From: Deltaproteobacteria bacterium
GTDB taxonomy: Bacteria > Desulfobacterota > Desulfuromonadia > Desulfuromonadales > BM103
DNA length: 35,298 nucleotides
NCBI GenBank assembly: GCA_024636155.1
Contig: JAGXHM010000132.1
Coordinates: 1 to 35,298 of the forward strand
Reading direction: 5' to 3'
Part shown: positions 9,212 to 19,103 of the stretch, piece after piece
Position numbering within the stretch: the stretch's first letter is position 1
Layout of the letters: every line of letters begins with the position of its first letter
Program-made: the position numbers and the translations under genes
Notes under the pieces: generated by a model
The model's database searches: none
The model's input: only the letters and a program-made list of their open reading frames with translations
What the model was told of the DNA's origin: nothing

Positions 9212-10519
9212 TTGTTAGCCAGCATCCAGAATATATTCAGTATTCCTGAACTGCGTCGCCGCATTCTTTTTACTCTTGGTATGCTTGCGGTCTATCGGGT
9301 CGGCTGCCACGTACCGCTTCCGGGTGTTGATGGTTCCGTTCTTGCCCAGTTTTTCGAAGGAACTGAGGGAACCTTGCTTGGCCTGGTCAGTGCTTTTACT
9401 GGTGGCGCTCTGGAGCGCATGACAGTTTTTGCCCTTGGCATCATGCCTTATATCAGTGCTTCGATCATTATGCAGCTGTTGACTGTTGTTTTTGAGCCGG
9501 TTGAGCGCCTGTCCAAAGAGGGTGAGCAAGGCCGTAAGACCATGACCAAGTGGACTCGTTACGGTACTGTTGGCCTGTCGATCGTCCAAGGTGCCGGAAT
9601 TGCTATTGGTTTGCAAACCATGCGTGGCCCGGCGGGTGAGCCGGTTGTTGCTATGCAAGGCATTGGCTTCGTCGTTTTGACTGTTATTACCTTGACCGCT
9701 GGAACAGCCTTTATCATGTGGCTTGGTGAGCAAATAACCGAACGTGGAATAGGCAACGGCATATCTCTTATTATCTTCGCTGGGATCGTTGCGATGCTGC
9801 CATCAGCGCTGGTCAACAGCATCCGTCTGCTCAAAACCGGTGCAATGTCCATGACGGTTTTATTACTTATCCTGGTGATCATGATTGCAGTCATCTGGGC
9901 CATTATCTTCATGGAGCGCGGGCAGAGACGCGTGCCGATTCACTACGCAAAGCGAGTCGTCGGCGCAAGGAACGCGGGTGGACAGAGCAGTCACCTGCCT
10001 CTCAAAATAAACATGAGCGGCGTTATCCCGCCAATTTTTGCAAGTTCGATCATTATGTTCCCCAGTACCGTTGCAAATTTTGTAGATGTTCCGTGGGTAC
10101 AGACCTTCGCGTCGATGATGACACCTGCTCATTGGTTGTATAATGTTTTTTATGTCGCTTTTATTGTCTTCTTCTGTTACTTCTACACGGCTGTAACCTT
10201 TAACCCAGTTGACGTCGCAGACAATATCAAACGTCAGGGTGGTTATGTCCCCGGTGTAAGGCCAGGTAAGGCGACTTCCGATTACCTGGATTACGTGCTT
10301 GGTCGTCTGACTTTTGCCGGTGCAATTTATATCTCAGCAGTTTGCGTTCTGCCGACCCTATTGATCGGTCAGTTCAATGTTCCTTTCTTCTTTGGAGGAA
10401 CATCTCTTCTGATTGTCGTTGGTGTCGGCTTGGATACGGCTTCTCAAATAGAAGCACACTTGATCTCACGCTCTTATGAAGGCTTCATGAAGGGTGTGAA
10501 AATCAAGAGTCGTCGCTGA
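9212..10519 (+). CDS. secY: Preprotein translocase subunit SecY
   Basis: SecY, the central channel of the Sec translocon in the inner membrane, 435 residues with ten hydrophobic segments. [14 protein letters not shown] near the N-terminus, the plug-region [23 protein letters not shown], and the C-terminal [17 protein letters not shown] are diagnostic. The TTG at 9212 is chosen: it gives the family-like start MLASIQNIF and has GAGG at 9199-9202, nine bases upstream. An earlier TTG at 9176 would add 12 residues read from the rplO end. Normal length and placement between rplO and adk. Confidence 0.96.
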   Translation: MLASIQNIFSIPELRRRILFTLGMLAVYRVGCHVPLPGVDGSVLAQFFEGTEGTLLGLVSAFTGGALERMTVFALGIMPYISASIIMQLLTVVFEPVERLSKEGEQGRKTMTKWTRYGTVGLSIVQGAGIAIGLQTMRGPAGEPVVAMQGIGFVVLTVITLTAGTAFIMWLGEQITERGIGNGISLIIFAGIVAMLPSALVNSIRLLKTGAMSMTVLLLILVIMIAVIWAIIFMERGQRRVPIHYAKRVVGARNAGGQSSHLPLKINMSGVIPPIFASSIIMFPSTVANFVDVPWVQTFASMMTPAHWLYNVFYVAFIVFFCYFYTAVTFNPVDVADNIKRQGGYVPGVRPGKATSDYLDYVLGRLTFAGAIYISAVCVLPTLLIGQFNVPFFFGGTSLLIVVGVGLDTASQIEAHLISRSYEGFMKGVKIKSRR

Positions 10520-10537
10520 TAGTCAAGGTAAGTACTG

Positions 10538-11185
10538 ATGAATTTGATTTTACTCGGACCTCCTGGAGCCGGGAAAGGTACCCAGGCCAAGATGCTGACG
10601 GAAGAGTTTTCGATTCCGCAGATTTCAACTGGAGATATCTTGCGTGCTGCCGTTAAAGAAGGCACGGTCATGGGGTTGAAAGCTAAAGAATACATGAATG
10701 CTGGTGGCCTGGTTCCAGACGCAGTTGTCGTTGGGATCGTTCGTGACCGCCTGCAAGAAGCTGATTGCGACAACGGGTTTATCTTGGATGGGTTTCCACG
10801 GACGCTTGCCCAGGCAGATGCTCTTCAGAGCTGCCTTCAGTCTATGAATAAGGAGTTGGATCGAGTCATTTCACTCGAGGTCAATACCGAAGCTTTGGTC
10901 GAGCGACTGACAGGCCGGCGAACTTGCAGAGAATGCGGCCGCGGCTATCATGTGAAGTTTGATGCTTCTCGTGAAGCAGGTGTCTGCGATGCCTGCGGTG
11001 GCGCTCTGATCCAACGCGACGACGATCAGGAAGAGACAATACGCAAGCGACTTCAAGTTTATGCAGATCAGACCGCACCCTTGATCAGTTATTATCGAGA
11101 GACTGGTGTGCTGCTGGAACTTGATGGCATGCAACCAATTTTGCAGATTCAGGAAAAGATGCTCTCCTTATTGAAGGCAAGCTAG
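10538..11185 (+). CDS. adk: Adenylate kinase, zinc-LID type
   Basis: A 215-residue adenylate kinase that interconverts ATP plus AMP with two ADP in the cytoplasm. The P-loop GPPGAGKGT is at residues 7-15, the AMP-site TGDILR at 31-36, and DGFPRT at 84-89. The LID domain carries four cysteines, C130, C133, C150 and C153, so it is a long-type enzyme with a structural zinc site rather than the E. coli hydrogen-bonded form. ATG at 10538; weak SD GGTAAG. The secY-adk-map order is conserved in many bacteria. Confidence 0.97.
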   Translation: MNLILLGPPGAGKGTQAKMLTEEFSIPQISTGDILRAAVKEGTVMGLKAKEYMNAGGLVPDAVVVGIVRDRLQEADCDNGFILDGFPRTLAQADALQSCLQSMNKELDRVISLEVNTEALVERLTGRRTCRECGRGYHVKFDASREAGVCDACGGALIQRDDDQEETIRKRLQVYADQTAPLISYYRETGVLLELDGMQPILQIQEKMLSLLKAS

Positions 11186-11186
11186 G

Positions 11187-11933
11187 GTGATAGTTTTAAA
11201 AAGCTCGTTAGAACTCGAAAAAATGCGGGCTGCAGGTAAAATCGTAGCGGAGACGCTGGCCCTGCTTGAAAGCGTGGTCCGTCCCGGTGTTACAACAGCA
11301 GAATTAGATGCTTTAGCTGCAAAAGAATGTAAACGCCAGGGTGCAAAACCAGCGTTCAAGGGTTACGGTGGTTTTCCATATACCATCTGTTCCTCGCCGA
11401 ATGATAGAGTTGTTCATGGCTTTGCTGATAATAAGCCTTTGCAGGAAGGTGACATCCTTAGTGTTGATTTTGGTGTCTTCTATAAGGGTTTTTACGGCGA
11501 TTCAGCAATGACGTTTGCTGTGGGTGAGTTAGACGCTGAGACACAAAGATTGGTCACCGTCACCCGTGAATCACTCGAGAGAGCAATAGAAAAAGCAGTA
11601 CCGAATGGCAGATTGTCAGATATCTCATATGCTGTTCAGTCTTGGGTTGAACCGCAAGGCTTCAGCGTTGTTCGAGAGTTTGTTGGACATGGTATAGGGC
11701 GTAACCTGCATGAGGCTCCGCAGATACCTAATTATGGGCAGGCTGGCCAGGGACCACGTCTTAAAACTGGCATGACTCTGGCGATAGAACCGATGATCAA
11801 CGCCGGAGTGCCTGGTGTAAAAATACTGGAAGACGGGTGGACAGCAGTAACGCAAGATGGTAAGCGGTCTGCCCATTTTGAACATACAGTGGCCATTACT
11901 GACAACGGGCCGGAGATTTTAACTCTGGTGTAA
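11187..11933 (+). CDS. map: Methionine aminopeptidase, type I
   Basis: A 248-residue type I enzyme that removes the initiator methionine from nascent proteins. The five metal ligands can be placed as D94 (SVDFG), D105 (YGDSA), H168 (GHGIG), E201 (AIEPM) and E232 (HFEHT), with H77 and H175 in the active site. The start is GTG at 11187, one base after the adk stop, with AAGGCAAGC as a poor SD, so it is probably coupled to adk. No N-terminal SH3-binding zinc finger is present. Confidence 0.97.
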   Translation: MIVLKSSLELEKMRAAGKIVAETLALLESVVRPGVTTAELDALAAKECKRQGAKPAFKGYGGFPYTICSSPNDRVVHGFADNKPLQEGDILSVDFGVFYKGFYGDSAMTFAVGELDAETQRLVTVTRESLERAIEKAVPNGRLSDISYAVQSWVEPQGFSVVREFVGHGIGRNLHEAPQIPNYGQAGQGPRLKTGMTLAIEPMINAGVPGVKILEDGWTAVTQDGKRSAHFEHTVAITDNGPEILTLV

Positions 11934-11990
11934 TCCGTTAAGGCTAAGAACCCGTCAGGTCGTTACCGACACGGTTAAAAGGAAAGAAAC

Positions 11991-12104
11991 ATGAAAGTCC
12001 GATCATCGGTAAAAACAATTTGTGACAAATGTAAGGTAATTAAGCGCAAGGGTGTTCTCAGGGTTATCTGTGAAAATCCCAAGCATAAACAGCGACAAGG
12101 TTAA
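11991..12104 (+). CDS. rpmJ: 50S ribosomal protein L36, zinc type
   Basis: A 37-residue L36. The sequence begins [20 protein letters not shown] and ends NPKHKQRQG. The zinc ligands C11, C14, C27 and H32 are all present, so it is the C+ form. ATG at 11991 follows AAAGGAAAGAAAC. L36 is one of the last proteins to enter the 50S subunit. It lies between map and rpsM, where infA commonly also occurs but is absent here. Confidence 0.96.
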   Translation: MKVRSSVKTICDKCKVIKRKGVLRVICENPKHKQRQG

Positions 12105-12124
12105 GTATTTAGGAGGATCGGACA

Positions 12125-12493
12125 TTGGCTCGTATTGCTGGTATCGATTTACCAAGAAACAAACGGATTGAAATCGCCCTGACCTACATCTATGGCGTAG
12201 GGCGTTCTACATCTCAAGAAGTATTGTCCAAAGCCGGTGTTGATTTTAATACTCGCTCTGACAATTTGACTGAGGAAGAAGTCGCCAAGATCCGTAAGGT
12301 TATTGATAGCGATTGTACGGTTGAAGGTGACCTGCGTCGCGAAGTGACAATGAACATTAAGAGGCTTATGGATCTCGGTTGTTATCGTGGTCTTCGTCAC
12401 CGTAGAGGTTTGCCGGTACGTGGGCAGAAAACCAAGACAAACGCTAGAACCCGTAAAGGTCCACGCAAGACCGTCGCCGGTAAGAAAAAGTAA
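12125..12493 (+). CDS. rpsM: 30S ribosomal protein S13
   Basis: A 122-residue S13 with [20 protein letters not shown] at the start, the helix-two-turn-helix [12 protein letters not shown], and the C-terminal [21 protein letters not shown]13 forms bridges to the 50S subunit and contacts P-site tRNA. The start is TTG at 12125 behind TTAGGAGGATCGGACA, a strong SD. This begins the alpha-operon section. Confidence 0.97.
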   Translation: MARIAGIDLPRNKRIEIALTYIYGVGRSTSQEVLSKAGVDFNTRSDNLTEEEVAKIRKVIDSDCTVEGDLRREVTMNIKRLMDLGCYRGLRHRRGLPVRGQKTKTNARTRKGPRKTVAGKKK

Positions 12494-12504
12494 CAGGAGG
12501 AACC

Positions 12505-12897
12505 ATGGCTAAGCCTGGTAAACGTGTACGCAAAAAAGCTGAGAAGAAGAACGTCCCGAATGGCATAGCCCATATCCAGGCGACGTTCAACAATACGATC
12601 ATTACGATCACTGATGTTGCAGGTAATGTGCTTTCTTGGTCTACCTGCGGTACCAAAGGTTTCAAAGGGAGTCGTAAAAGCACTCCATTTGCTGCCCAGA
12701 TGGCCGCTGAAGATGCAGCAAAGAAAGCTCAAGAGCATGGTCTGCGTACTGTTGAAGTTTGGGTCAAGGGACCTGGCTCCGGCCGTGAGTCTGCGCTGCG
12801 CGCCTTGCAGGGCGCTGGCTTGACTATCACCATGATCAAGGATGTCACTCCTATACCGCATAACGGGTGTCGTCCACCCAAGCGTAGAAGAGTCTAA
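12505..12897 (+). CDS. rpsK: 30S ribosomal protein S11
   Basis: A 130-residue S11. [17 protein letters not shown] and [23 protein letters not shown] are characteristic, and the end [10 protein letters not shown] is nearly invariant. S11 lies in the platform at the E-site mRNA. ATG at 12505 follows ACAGGAGGAACC. There is a gap of only 11 bases after rpsM. Confidence 0.97.
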   Translation: MAKPGKRVRKKAEKKNVPNGIAHIQATFNNTIITITDVAGNVLSWSTCGTKGFKGSRKSTPFAAQMAAEDAAKKAQEHGLRTVEVWVKGPGSGRESALRALQGAGLTITMIKDVTPIPHNGCRPPKRRRV

Positions 12898-12918
12898 CTA
12901 GACATAAGGAGACAAACG

Positions 12919-13548
12919 TTGGCGAGACACACTGGACCCGTTTGCCGCATGTGCCGGCGGGAAAATATGAAGCTATTTCTCAAGGGCGACCGTTGCTATA
13001 CAGATAAATGTTCCTTGGAGCGCCGCAATTATGCCCCAGGTCAACATGGTCAGGGTCGTATCAAGGTTTCTGATTACGGTACACAGTTACGTGAGAAGCA
13101 GAGAGTCAAGCGGACCTATGGTCTCCTTGAAAAGCAATTCCGTGATTGTTTCCAAAGAGCTGACCGCATGAAAGGTGTGACAGGTGAGAACCTGTTGGTT
13201 ACTCTTGAGCGCCGCCTGGACAGCATGGTCTATCGGATGGGTTTTGCAACTTCGCGGAGCGAAGCACGTCAGTTAGTTCGACATAGCCATTTTGTGGTTA
13301 ACGGCCGGAAGGTCAACATACCCTCGTATCTTGTGCGTCCTGGTGACGTCGTTGAACTTCGCGAGAAGAGTCGCAAGATTGTTCGCATCAATGAATCACT
13401 TGATGGGATCATGCGCCGTGGCCTGCCATCCTGGGTAGAACTAACCCGTGATGCATTCCAAGGTACTGTCAAGACTTTGCCAGTGCGGGCAGAGATGACG
13501 ACACCGACTTTCCAGGAACATCTGATTGTCGAGCTTTACTCGAAGTAA
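12919..13548 (+). CDS. rpsD: 30S ribosomal protein S4, zinc type
   Basis: A 209-residue S4. The N-terminus holds four cysteines, C9, C12, C26 and C31, forming the zinc knuckle of the C+ S4 class. The S4 RNA-binding domain is at about residues 95-160 ([20 protein letters not shown] onward). S4 nucleates 30S assembly, and in E. coli it represses the alpha operon; no alpha pseudoknot was identified here. TTG start at 12919 after ATAAGGAGACAAACG. Confidence 0.97.
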   Translation: MARHTGPVCRMCRRENMKLFLKGDRCYTDKCSLERRNYAPGQHGQGRIKVSDYGTQLREKQRVKRTYGLLEKQFRDCFQRADRMKGVTGENLLVTLERRLDSMVYRMGFATSRSEARQLVRHSHFVVNGRKVNIPSYLVRPGDVVELREKSRKIVRINESLDGIMRRGLPSWVELTRDAFQGTVKTLPVRAEMTTPTFQEHLIVELYSK

Positions 13549-13609
13549 ACGACACAGTCATCTTAGTAATCTGTAACTTTATAAAGCAACCTCATAACGG
13601 AGGATTAGC

Positions 13610-14629
13610 ATGTTTAAAAACTGGAGAGAATTGATCAAACCCAAACGTCTCCAGGTTGATGCCGATACGCTGACTGCCACATACGGCAAGTTTACAGCGG
13701 AACCGTTCGAACGTGGATTCGGTACAACCATGGGTAATGGCCTACGTCGGGTTTTGCTCTCCTCGCTGCAGGGGGCGGCAATCACCTCAGTTCGTATCAA
13801 AGGTGTTTTGCATGAATTCTCCACTGTTCCTGGGGTGACGCAAGATGTAACCGACATTATTCTTAATTTAAAGGGTGTCCTGATCAAGCTGCACGGTCAT
13901 GAATCGCGCAACATCCGCATTGTTAAGAAGGGTGCGGGAGTTATTAAGGCGGGTGATTTTGTCACCGATTCTAATGTCGAGATTCTGAACCCTGACCATT
14001 TTATTGCCACCTGTGGCAAGGAAGCTGATATCGAGATCGACATGGTCGTTGCCATGGGTAAGGGCTATAGCCCAGCAGAGCGTAATCGGGATGAAAAAGC
14101 CCCGGTCGGCACTGTTCCCATCGATGCGCTTTTCTCGCCGATTAAGAAAGTCAATTTCGCAGTGAGTAATGCTCGTGTTGGCCAGGTTACTGACTTCGAC
14201 AAACTGGTTCTTGAAATCCACACCAATGGCAGCGTTAGGCCTGATGATGCGCTTGCTTATGCGGCCAAGATTATCAAGGAACAAATTCAGTTGTTTATCA
14301 ACTTTGATGAAGCCCTTGAGCCTGACGTGACTGACGAAGTAGAGGGCGCCAAACAGCCCATCAACGAGAATCTTTATCGTCGCGTTGACGAACTTGAGTT
14401 GTCGGTACGCAGCGCAAACTGTTTAAAAAATGCCAATATTCGCCTGATCGGTGAGCTTGTACAGAAATCCGAGTCGGAAATGTTGAAAACACAAAATTTC
14501 GGTCGTAAGTCACTTAATGAAATCAAGGATATTCTGTCTGAAATGGGTCTGACCCTCGGCTTGTCTTTTGAAGGCTTCCCTGATCCTGATTATCTGAAAA
14601 TGATCGAAAAGAGCGAGGAAGAACTCTAA
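13610..14629 (+). CDS. rpoA: RNA polymerase alpha subunit
   Basis: A 339-residue alpha subunit. The N-terminal dimerisation domain includes [19 protein letters not shown]. The C-terminal DNA-binding domain spans about residues 255-325, including [14 protein letters not shown] and the helix-hairpin-helix region [10 protein letters not shown]. Alpha starts polymerase assembly and its C-terminal domain binds UP elements and activators. ATG at 13610 follows AACGGAGGATTAGC. The gap of 61 bases before it is AT-rich but shows no confident promoter. The stop overlaps the rplQ start as TAATG. Confidence 0.97.
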   Translation: MFKNWRELIKPKRLQVDADTLTATYGKFTAEPFERGFGTTMGNGLRRVLLSSLQGAAITSVRIKGVLHEFSTVPGVTQDVTDIILNLKGVLIKLHGHESRNIRIVKKGAGVIKAGDFVTDSNVEILNPDHFIATCGKEADIEIDMVVAMGKGYSPAERNRDEKAPVGTVPIDALFSPIKKVNFAVSNARVGQVTDFDKLVLEIHTNGSVRPDDALAYAAKIIKEQIQLFINFDEALEPDVTDEVEGAKQPINENLYRRVDELELSVRSANCLKNANIRLIGELVQKSESEMLKTQNFGRKSLNEIKDILSEMGLTLGLSFEGFPDPDYLKMIEKSEEEL

Positions 14630-15153
14630 TGCGCCATAGAATCTCCGGTAGTAAGCTGGGACGTAATACCAGCCATCGTAAGGCCATGATGCGTAACATG
14701 GTGACCTCATTTTTTGATCGTGAAAAAATCACCACCACGGATGCCCGTGCTAAAGAACTGCGTAAGGTAGCCGAGAAACTGATCACTATGGCAAAACGCG
14801 GTGATCTTCATTCTCGTCGTTTGGCTCTGCAGTATGTTCGCGATTCAAAAATAGTCGCCAAACTGTTTGATACAATTGCCCCACGCTACACTGATCGTCC
14901 TGGCGGTTATACCCGAATCATCAAGCTTGGTCATCGTGCTGGCGACAATGCTGCTCTCTCACTAATCGAACTGGTTGAAGAAGAGCTCGCTGCAAAGCCT
15001 AAGAAGAAAAAGGCTGTGGCGAAAAAGGTAGCCAAAAAGGTTGAAGCTCCTGTCGAAGAGGTCGCTGCACAGGAAGCACCTGTAGAAGAGATCTCTGCTG
15101 AAGAAGCACCTGTAGAGGAAACACCAGCTGAAGAGACAAAAGAAGAAAAGTAA
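14629..15153 (+). CDS. rplQ: 50S ribosomal protein L17 with C-terminal acidic repeat extension
   Basis: A 174-residue L17, about 50 residues longer than the core. Residues 1-119 are ordinary L17 ([20 protein letters not shown], then [22 protein letters not shown]). Residues 121-138 are very rich in lysine and alanine. Residues 139-168 contain three near-copies of a ten-residue unit, [20 protein letters not shown] and [10 protein letters not shown], followed by an acidic end. The tail is predicted disordered by composition. The start overlaps the rpoA stop, so the genes are coupled. It is the last gene of the ribosomal cluster. Confidence 0.97.
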   Translation: MRHRISGSKLGRNTSHRKAMMRNMVTSFFDREKITTTDARAKELRKVAEKLITMAKRGDLHSRRLALQYVRDSKIVAKLFDTIAPRYTDRPGGYTRIIKLGHRAGDNAALSLIELVEEELAAKPKKKKAVAKKVAKKVEAPVEEVAAQEAPVEEISAEEAPVEETPAEETKEEK

Positions 15154-15180
15154 CTCTTCAGTACATAGTAAGCTATTTTG

Positions 15181-15215
15181 CAGGGTGAGATGTCATATCT
15201 CACCCTGTTTTTTTT
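15181..15215 (+). terminator. Intrinsic terminator of the S10-spc-alpha cluster
   Basis: An 11-base perfect stem (arms 15181-15191 and 15197-15207, CAGGGTGAGAT paired with ATCTCACCCTG) with a five-base loop, followed directly by eight T residues. It lies 27 bases after the rplQ stop and is a textbook rho-independent terminator for the + strand transcript. Confidence 0.93.
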
Positions 15216-15241
15216 GGGGGATCATCCTGACGTAAGCCTCC

Positions 15242-15280
15242 ATAAAGAAGGGCGGGACAAATTGTCCCGCCCTTCTTTAT
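15242..15280 (-). terminator. Long palindromic hairpin, probable bidirectional terminator
   Basis: A near-perfect 19-base inverted repeat (15242-15260 and 15262-15280) built around AAGGGCGGGACAA. It has a GC-rich core flanked by AAAGAAG / CTTCTTT, so an uneven T-rich tract follows the stem on either strand. It lies 25 bases past the end of the - strand FKBP gene and after the rplQ terminator, so it most likely ends the FKBP transcript and backs up the ribosomal terminator. Confidence 0.8.
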
Positions 15281-15305
15281 GCCTATGATTGATGTCGCTG
15301 GTCCG

Positions 15306-15770
15306 TTAATTGATCGGCGGTATTTGCGGAGTGCTTGGTGGGGTCAAAACTTCGAGACACTCAATCTCAAAAGTAAGATCTCTGTCCGCTAATGGATGGT
15401 TCGCATCAAGGGTCACATGGTCATCTGCAATCTCTCTGATCATGACACAAAGAACGCTGCCATCATTATTGGTTATTTGTAGCTGCCCACCTAAATGAAG
15501 TTCCAGATCGTCACCGAGAAGAGAACGCTCAACTTGTTCGAGAAGTTCAGGGTTGCTTGGTCCATAAGCTTTGTCGCAAGGAATCATCACTGTTTTGCTC
15601 TCACCTTGACACATGCCCTCAACAGCTTCGTCAAAGCCTGGAATCACTTCTTGCTTGCCGATAATGAAGTGCAGGGGGCGGTCGTCGGGAGATTGGTCGA
15701 AGACAGTTCCGTCAGCTATTTTGCCCGTGTATCGGACCTTGACAGTGTCCAGTTTCTTAGCGCAAATCAT
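15306..15770 (-). CDS. FKBP-type peptidyl-prolyl isomerase, SlyD-like
   Basis: A 154-residue FKBP-type cis-trans prolyl isomerase with SlyD architecture. The FKBP half carries VKVRYTGKIADGTVFDQS (residues 10-27) and EVIPGFDEAVEGM (41-53). An insert-in-flap chaperone domain lies at about 72-122. The FKBP fold then closes with DANHPLADRDLTFEIECLEV (about 122-141). Unlike E. coli SlyD there is no His/Cys-rich metal-binding tail; the C-terminus is a short Pro-rich TPPSTPQIPP. ATG (15770-15768) has AGGAGAG upstream. It acts in cytoplasmic folding and is divergent from trpE and convergent with rplQ. Confidence 0.9.
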   Translation of the reverse strand: MICAKKLDTVKVRYTGKIADGTVFDQSPDDRPLHFIIGKQEVIPGFDEAVEGMCQGESKTVMIPCDKAYGPSNPELLEQVERSLLGDDLELHLGGQLQITNNDGSVLCVMIREIADDHVTLDANHPLADRDLTFEIECLEVLTPPSTPQIPPIN

Positions 15771-15857
15771 ATTCTCTCCTTAGCCTGCAGATTGGCTGAG
15801 TCAGGTGATTGATTGTCGTCAACAATTAAGTCCGACATGCATATCAAGTCAGCCGTT

Positions 15858-15886
15858 TTGGGTCAATCATTTATTGATTATAAAAT
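15858..15886 (+). promoter_or_regulatory. Candidate sigma-70 promoter for the trp operon
   Basis: TTGGGT at 15858-15863 and TAAAAT at 15881-15886 are separated by 17 bases. A short inverted repeat AATCA-N5-TGATT (15865-15879) sits in the spacer and could be an operator, but its arms are only five bases. The leader to the trpE ATG at 15954 has no run of Trp codons and no clear attenuator hairpin, so classical Trp-codon attenuation is not supported. Confidence 0.45.
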
Positions 15887-15953
15887 GTCCTGTTCCTTGC
15901 CATCTTTAAGCATTCATGCTAAATTTACGCGCTTAATTCAACAAGGAAATGTC

Positions 15954-17435
15954 ATGTATTCCCCATCTCGTGAAGAGTTTAAAAATCTAACTCGCCAAGG
16001 CAACTTGATTCCCGTCTATCGGGAAATTCTCGCAGACATGGAAACCCCTGTTTCGGCGTTCTGCAAGATCGATGATAAGCAAAGCGCCTTTTTGTTGGAG
16101 AGTATTGCCGGTGGCGAGAAGTGGGCGCGTTATTCCTTTTTGGGTGTTGGCTCCGGACGAGCCTTTCGATGTCGTGCTGATTACTTTGAAATCCTCGAAA
16201 ATGGTAAGATTCTGGAGTCTGGTGCAACATCAAACCCCTTGGTCAAACTAAAGGAGTTCCTCTCTCCTTATCAGCCGGTATCCCTGCCGGATTTACCACG
16301 TTTTTTTGGTGGTGCAGTCGGTTACCTCGGCTATGACATGGTTCGTCACATTGAGGAAATCCCTAACCTCAATGATGCTGAGATTGGCAGCTATGACAGT
16401 TGGTTTCTGATTACAGAAACTCTGCTGATCTTTGATAACATGCAACAAAAGATAAAAGTCCTCAGTAACGTTCACTTTCGTGATGGCGATGACCCCGAGC
16501 AGTTGTATGACGAAGCAGCTAAACGCATAGATGACATGGTTGCCAAGCTGCGCAAACCTTTGCCGCTGCGCGCAGCAAAAGCTGAAGTTGTCTCGACGAC
16601 GGAGCTGCAATCCAACTTTGATCGCCCTGATTTCGAATCGGCGGTTGAACGTTGCAAAGACTATGTTTGTTCCGGAGACATCATCCAGGTGGTGCTCTCG
16701 CAAAGGTTCTCCGGTGATCTCAATGCCGATCCCTTCGATGTCTACCGGGCTTTGCGAATCATCAATCCGTCACCTTACATGTTCTATCTGCAGTTTAATG
16801 AGACTCGAATCATTGGCTCTTCGCCAGAAGTTCTGGTGCGCAAAGAGGGTGACCACGTTGAGGTTCGGCCGATTGCAGGAACCCGCCCACGTGGGGCAAC
16901 TTTTGAAGAGGATCAGCGTCTCGAAGCAGAGCTTCTGGCAGATCCCAAAGAGCGCGCAGAGCATATTATGCTGGTCGATCTTGGACGTAACGATCTTGGC
17001 CGGGTCTGTGTCACTAGTTCTGTGCAAGTCGACGAGTTGATGGTGGTTGAACGCTACTCTCACGTCATGCATATCGTCTCCAATGTCAGTGGGCAACTTT
17101 TACCCGGTCAGGATGCTCTGGATGTTTTTTCAGCGACTTTTCCTGCTGGAACCTTGAGTGGTGCACCGAAGATTCGCGCGATGGAAATTATTGAAGAACT
17201 TGAGCCGGTTCGCCGTGAAATCTATGGTGGAGCGGTTGGTTATATCTCTTTTGACGGCAATATGGATATGGCAATCGCCATCAGAACTCTGGTCGCTCAC
17301 CAGAACCGGATTCACCTGCAAGCGGGTGCCGGGATTGTTGCTGATTCCGATCCGGCTGCAGAATATGAGGAAACCGTCAACAAGGCAATGGGTGTCAAAT
17401 TGGCCATTGAACTGGCACGGCAGGGGCTAGACTGA
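15954..17435 (+). CDS. trpE: Anthranilate synthase component I
   Basis: Anthranilate synthase large subunit, 493 residues from ATG 15954, which has AAGGA seven bases upstream. It converts chorismate plus ammonia to anthranilate, the first committed step of Trp synthesis. The N-terminal domain carries the LLES element of the Trp feedback site. The chorismate-binding domain shows [49 protein letters not shown] and [11 protein letters not shown]. The frame stays open upstream to 15813, but that extension has no matching family sequence. It heads trpEGDC-B2-F-B1; trpG follows after one base. Confidence 0.96.
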   Translation: MYSPSREEFKNLTRQGNLIPVYREILADMETPVSAFCKIDDKQSAFLLESIAGGEKWARYSFLGVGSGRAFRCRADYFEILENGKILESGATSNPLVKLKEFLSPYQPVSLPDLPRFFGGAVGYLGYDMVRHIEEIPNLNDAEIGSYDSWFLITETLLIFDNMQQKIKVLSNVHFRDGDDPEQLYDEAAKRIDDMVAKLRKPLPLRAAKAEVVSTTELQSNFDRPDFESAVERCKDYVCSGDIIQVVLSQRFSGDLNADPFDVYRALRIINPSPYMFYLQFNETRIIGSSPEVLVRKEGDHVEVRPIAGTRPRGATFEEDQRLEAELLADPKERAEHIMLVDLGRNDLGRVCVTSSVQVDELMVVERYSHVMHIVSNVSGQLLPGQDALDVFSATFPAGTLSGAPKIRAMEIIEELEPVRREIYGGAVGYISFDGNMDMAIAIRTLVAHQNRIHLQAGAGIVADSDPAAEYEETVNKAMGVKLAIELARQGLD

Positions 17436-17436
17436 C

Positions 17437-18006
17437 ATGCTGCTGATGATCGACAATTACGACTCGTTTACGTATAACCTGGTGCAATATCTGCGCGAGC
17501 TGGGTGAAGAGGTCGTGGTTTACCGCAACGATAAGATCACGCTTGCCGAGATCGAAAAGCTTCATCCAGAGCGGTTGGTCATCTCTCCTGGACCATGCAC
17601 GCCGAATGAAGCCGGAATCTCCGTATCGGCCATCAAGCACTTTTCCGGTCAACTTCCTATCCTCGGCGTCTGCCTCGGGCATCAGTCCATTGGCCAGGCT
17701 TATGGTGGTAATATTGTGCGTGCCGAACGATTGATGCATGGCAAGACCAGCCCTGTCTTTCACGATGGACGCGAACTCTTTGCCGGGCTTCCAGACCCGT
17801 TTGATGCGACCCGATACCATTCCCTTCTGGTCGAGCGGAGTTCTCTGCCGGAATGCTTGGAAATAACAGCCTGGACCGATGAGGGCGAGATCATGGGTAT
17901 GCGCCATCTAAAGCTGCCGGTTTGGGGGGTGCAGTTTCACCCGGAGTCGATCCTGACGGCGTCAGGGATGAATATGCTTAAGAATTTCCTGGAAATGACG
18001 TCTTAA
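17437..18006 (+). CDS. trpG: Anthranilate synthase component II, glutamine amidotransferase
   Basis: A 189-residue class I amidotransferase that supplies ammonia from glutamine to TrpE. The catalytic triad is visible as C79 (GVCLGHQ), H168 and E170 (QFHPES). [15 protein letters not shown] at the start is typical. The MHGKTSPV segment is shared by TrpG and PabA, so the subunit may serve both anthranilate synthase and aminodeoxychorismate synthase; operon position favours TrpG. It is not fused to TrpD, unlike in enterics. The start is one base after the trpE stop. Confidence 0.94.
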   Translation: MLLMIDNYDSFTYNLVQYLRELGEEVVVYRNDKITLAEIEKLHPERLVISPGPCTPNEAGISVSAIKHFSGQLPILGVCLGHQSIGQAYGGNIVRAERLMHGKTSPVFHDGRELFAGLPDPFDATRYHSLLVERSSLPECLEITAWTDEGEIMGMRHLKLPVWGVQFHPESILTASGMNMLKNFLEMTS

Positions 18007-18052
18007 CAGGGACAAGCAAACCGAAAGGTACGAGCTCTCCCTGGAGGTAAAA

Positions 18053-19102
18053 ATGATCAAGGAAGCGATTGGTAAAATTGTGCTTCAGAAGGATCTGTCT
18101 GAGTCCGAGATGATTGAGGTCATGAACCAGATTATGGGTGGCCAGGCAACTCCAGCCCAGGTTGGATCATTTGTCACCGCACTGCGCATGAAGGGCGAAA
18201 CAATTGAAGAGATTGCTGGTGCCGCCCGTGTTATGCGTGATCATGCTACCCCTATACGAGTGGGCAAGGCACTTGATATCGATCGTGAAGAAATCAATCT
18301 TGATCAAGAAACAATTCTGGACACCTGCGGTACGGGTGGTAGCGGCACAAAAAGTTTCAATATCTCGACCACTGTTGCCTTTGTTGTCTCTGCCTGTGGT
18401 GTTAAGGTTGCCAAACACGGCAATCGCAGTATTTCCTCCGCATGTGGCAGTGCCGATGTTCTGGAAGCGCTGGGCATCAACTTGAATGTGACTCCACAAC
18501 AGGTTGAATCTTGCATCAACAAAATTGGTATCGGTTTTCTCTTTGCTCCAGCTCTGCATGGTGCCATGAAGCATGCAATTGGGCCGCGCCGGGAAATCGG
18601 TATCCGCACAATTTTCAATATCCTCGGGCCATTGACCAACCCCGCCGGTGCTGATCGACAGGTACTTGGAGTTTATGATGAAAGGCTGGTTGATGTTCTG
18701 GCCAAAGTTTTAGTCAAGCTCGGTTGCCGGCGAGGTTTTGTCGTCCACGGCCTGGATGGGATGGATGAGGTGACTCTGACCGGGCCGACGCGTGTTGGTG
18801 AAATTTGCGATGGAGTCGTGACCCTCTCGACGATTGAACCGGAAGACTTCGGTCTGCGTCGCTGTGCCCTGGCTGAGCTCCAAGGTGGAGATGCAGCCGC
18901 GAACGCGGCAATTGTCAGAGATATTCTGGATGGAAATCCAGGACCGAAGCGAGAGATTGTCCTCTTGAATGCTGCTTATGCGCTGGTTGCTGCTGGCCTG
19001 GCTAAGGATGTTGAAGACGGTCTCGTCAGAGCCAGTGGTGTGATTGATAACGGCCTCGCTAAGGCCAAACTTCAAGGCCTGGTTGCCTTGACGAACGCTT
19101 GA
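18053..19102 (+). CDS. trpD: Anthranilate phosphoribosyltransferase
   Basis: A 349-residue enzyme joining anthranilate to PRPP. The PRPP and magnesium-binding CGTGGSGTK is at residues 92-100, and the [15 protein letters not shown] anthranilate/PRPP region is at 121-135. Length is normal for a stand-alone TrpD. ATG at 18053 follows CTGGAGGTAAAA. The 46-base gap after trpG is the largest in the first part of the operon and holds no hairpin I can support. Confidence 0.96.
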   Translation: MIKEAIGKIVLQKDLSESEMIEVMNQIMGGQATPAQVGSFVTALRMKGETIEEIAGAARVMRDHATPIRVGKALDIDREEINLDQETILDTCGTGGSGTKSFNISTTVAFVVSACGVKVAKHGNRSISSACGSADVLEALGINLNVTPQQVESCINKIGIGFLFAPALHGAMKHAIGPRREIGIRTIFNILGPLTNPAGADRQVLGVYDERLVDVLAKVLVKLGCRRGFVVHGLDGMDEVTLTGPTRVGEICDGVVTLSTIEPEDFGLRRCALAELQGGDAAANAAIVRDILDGNPGPKREIVLLNAAYALVAAGLAKDVEDGLVRASGVIDNGLAKAKLQGLVALTNA

Positions 19103-19103
19103 T

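Noticed and set aside
15771-15953. A Trp leader peptide / attenuator upstream of trpE
   Set aside because: No tandem TGG codons in any short open frame and no terminator-antiterminator pair were found.
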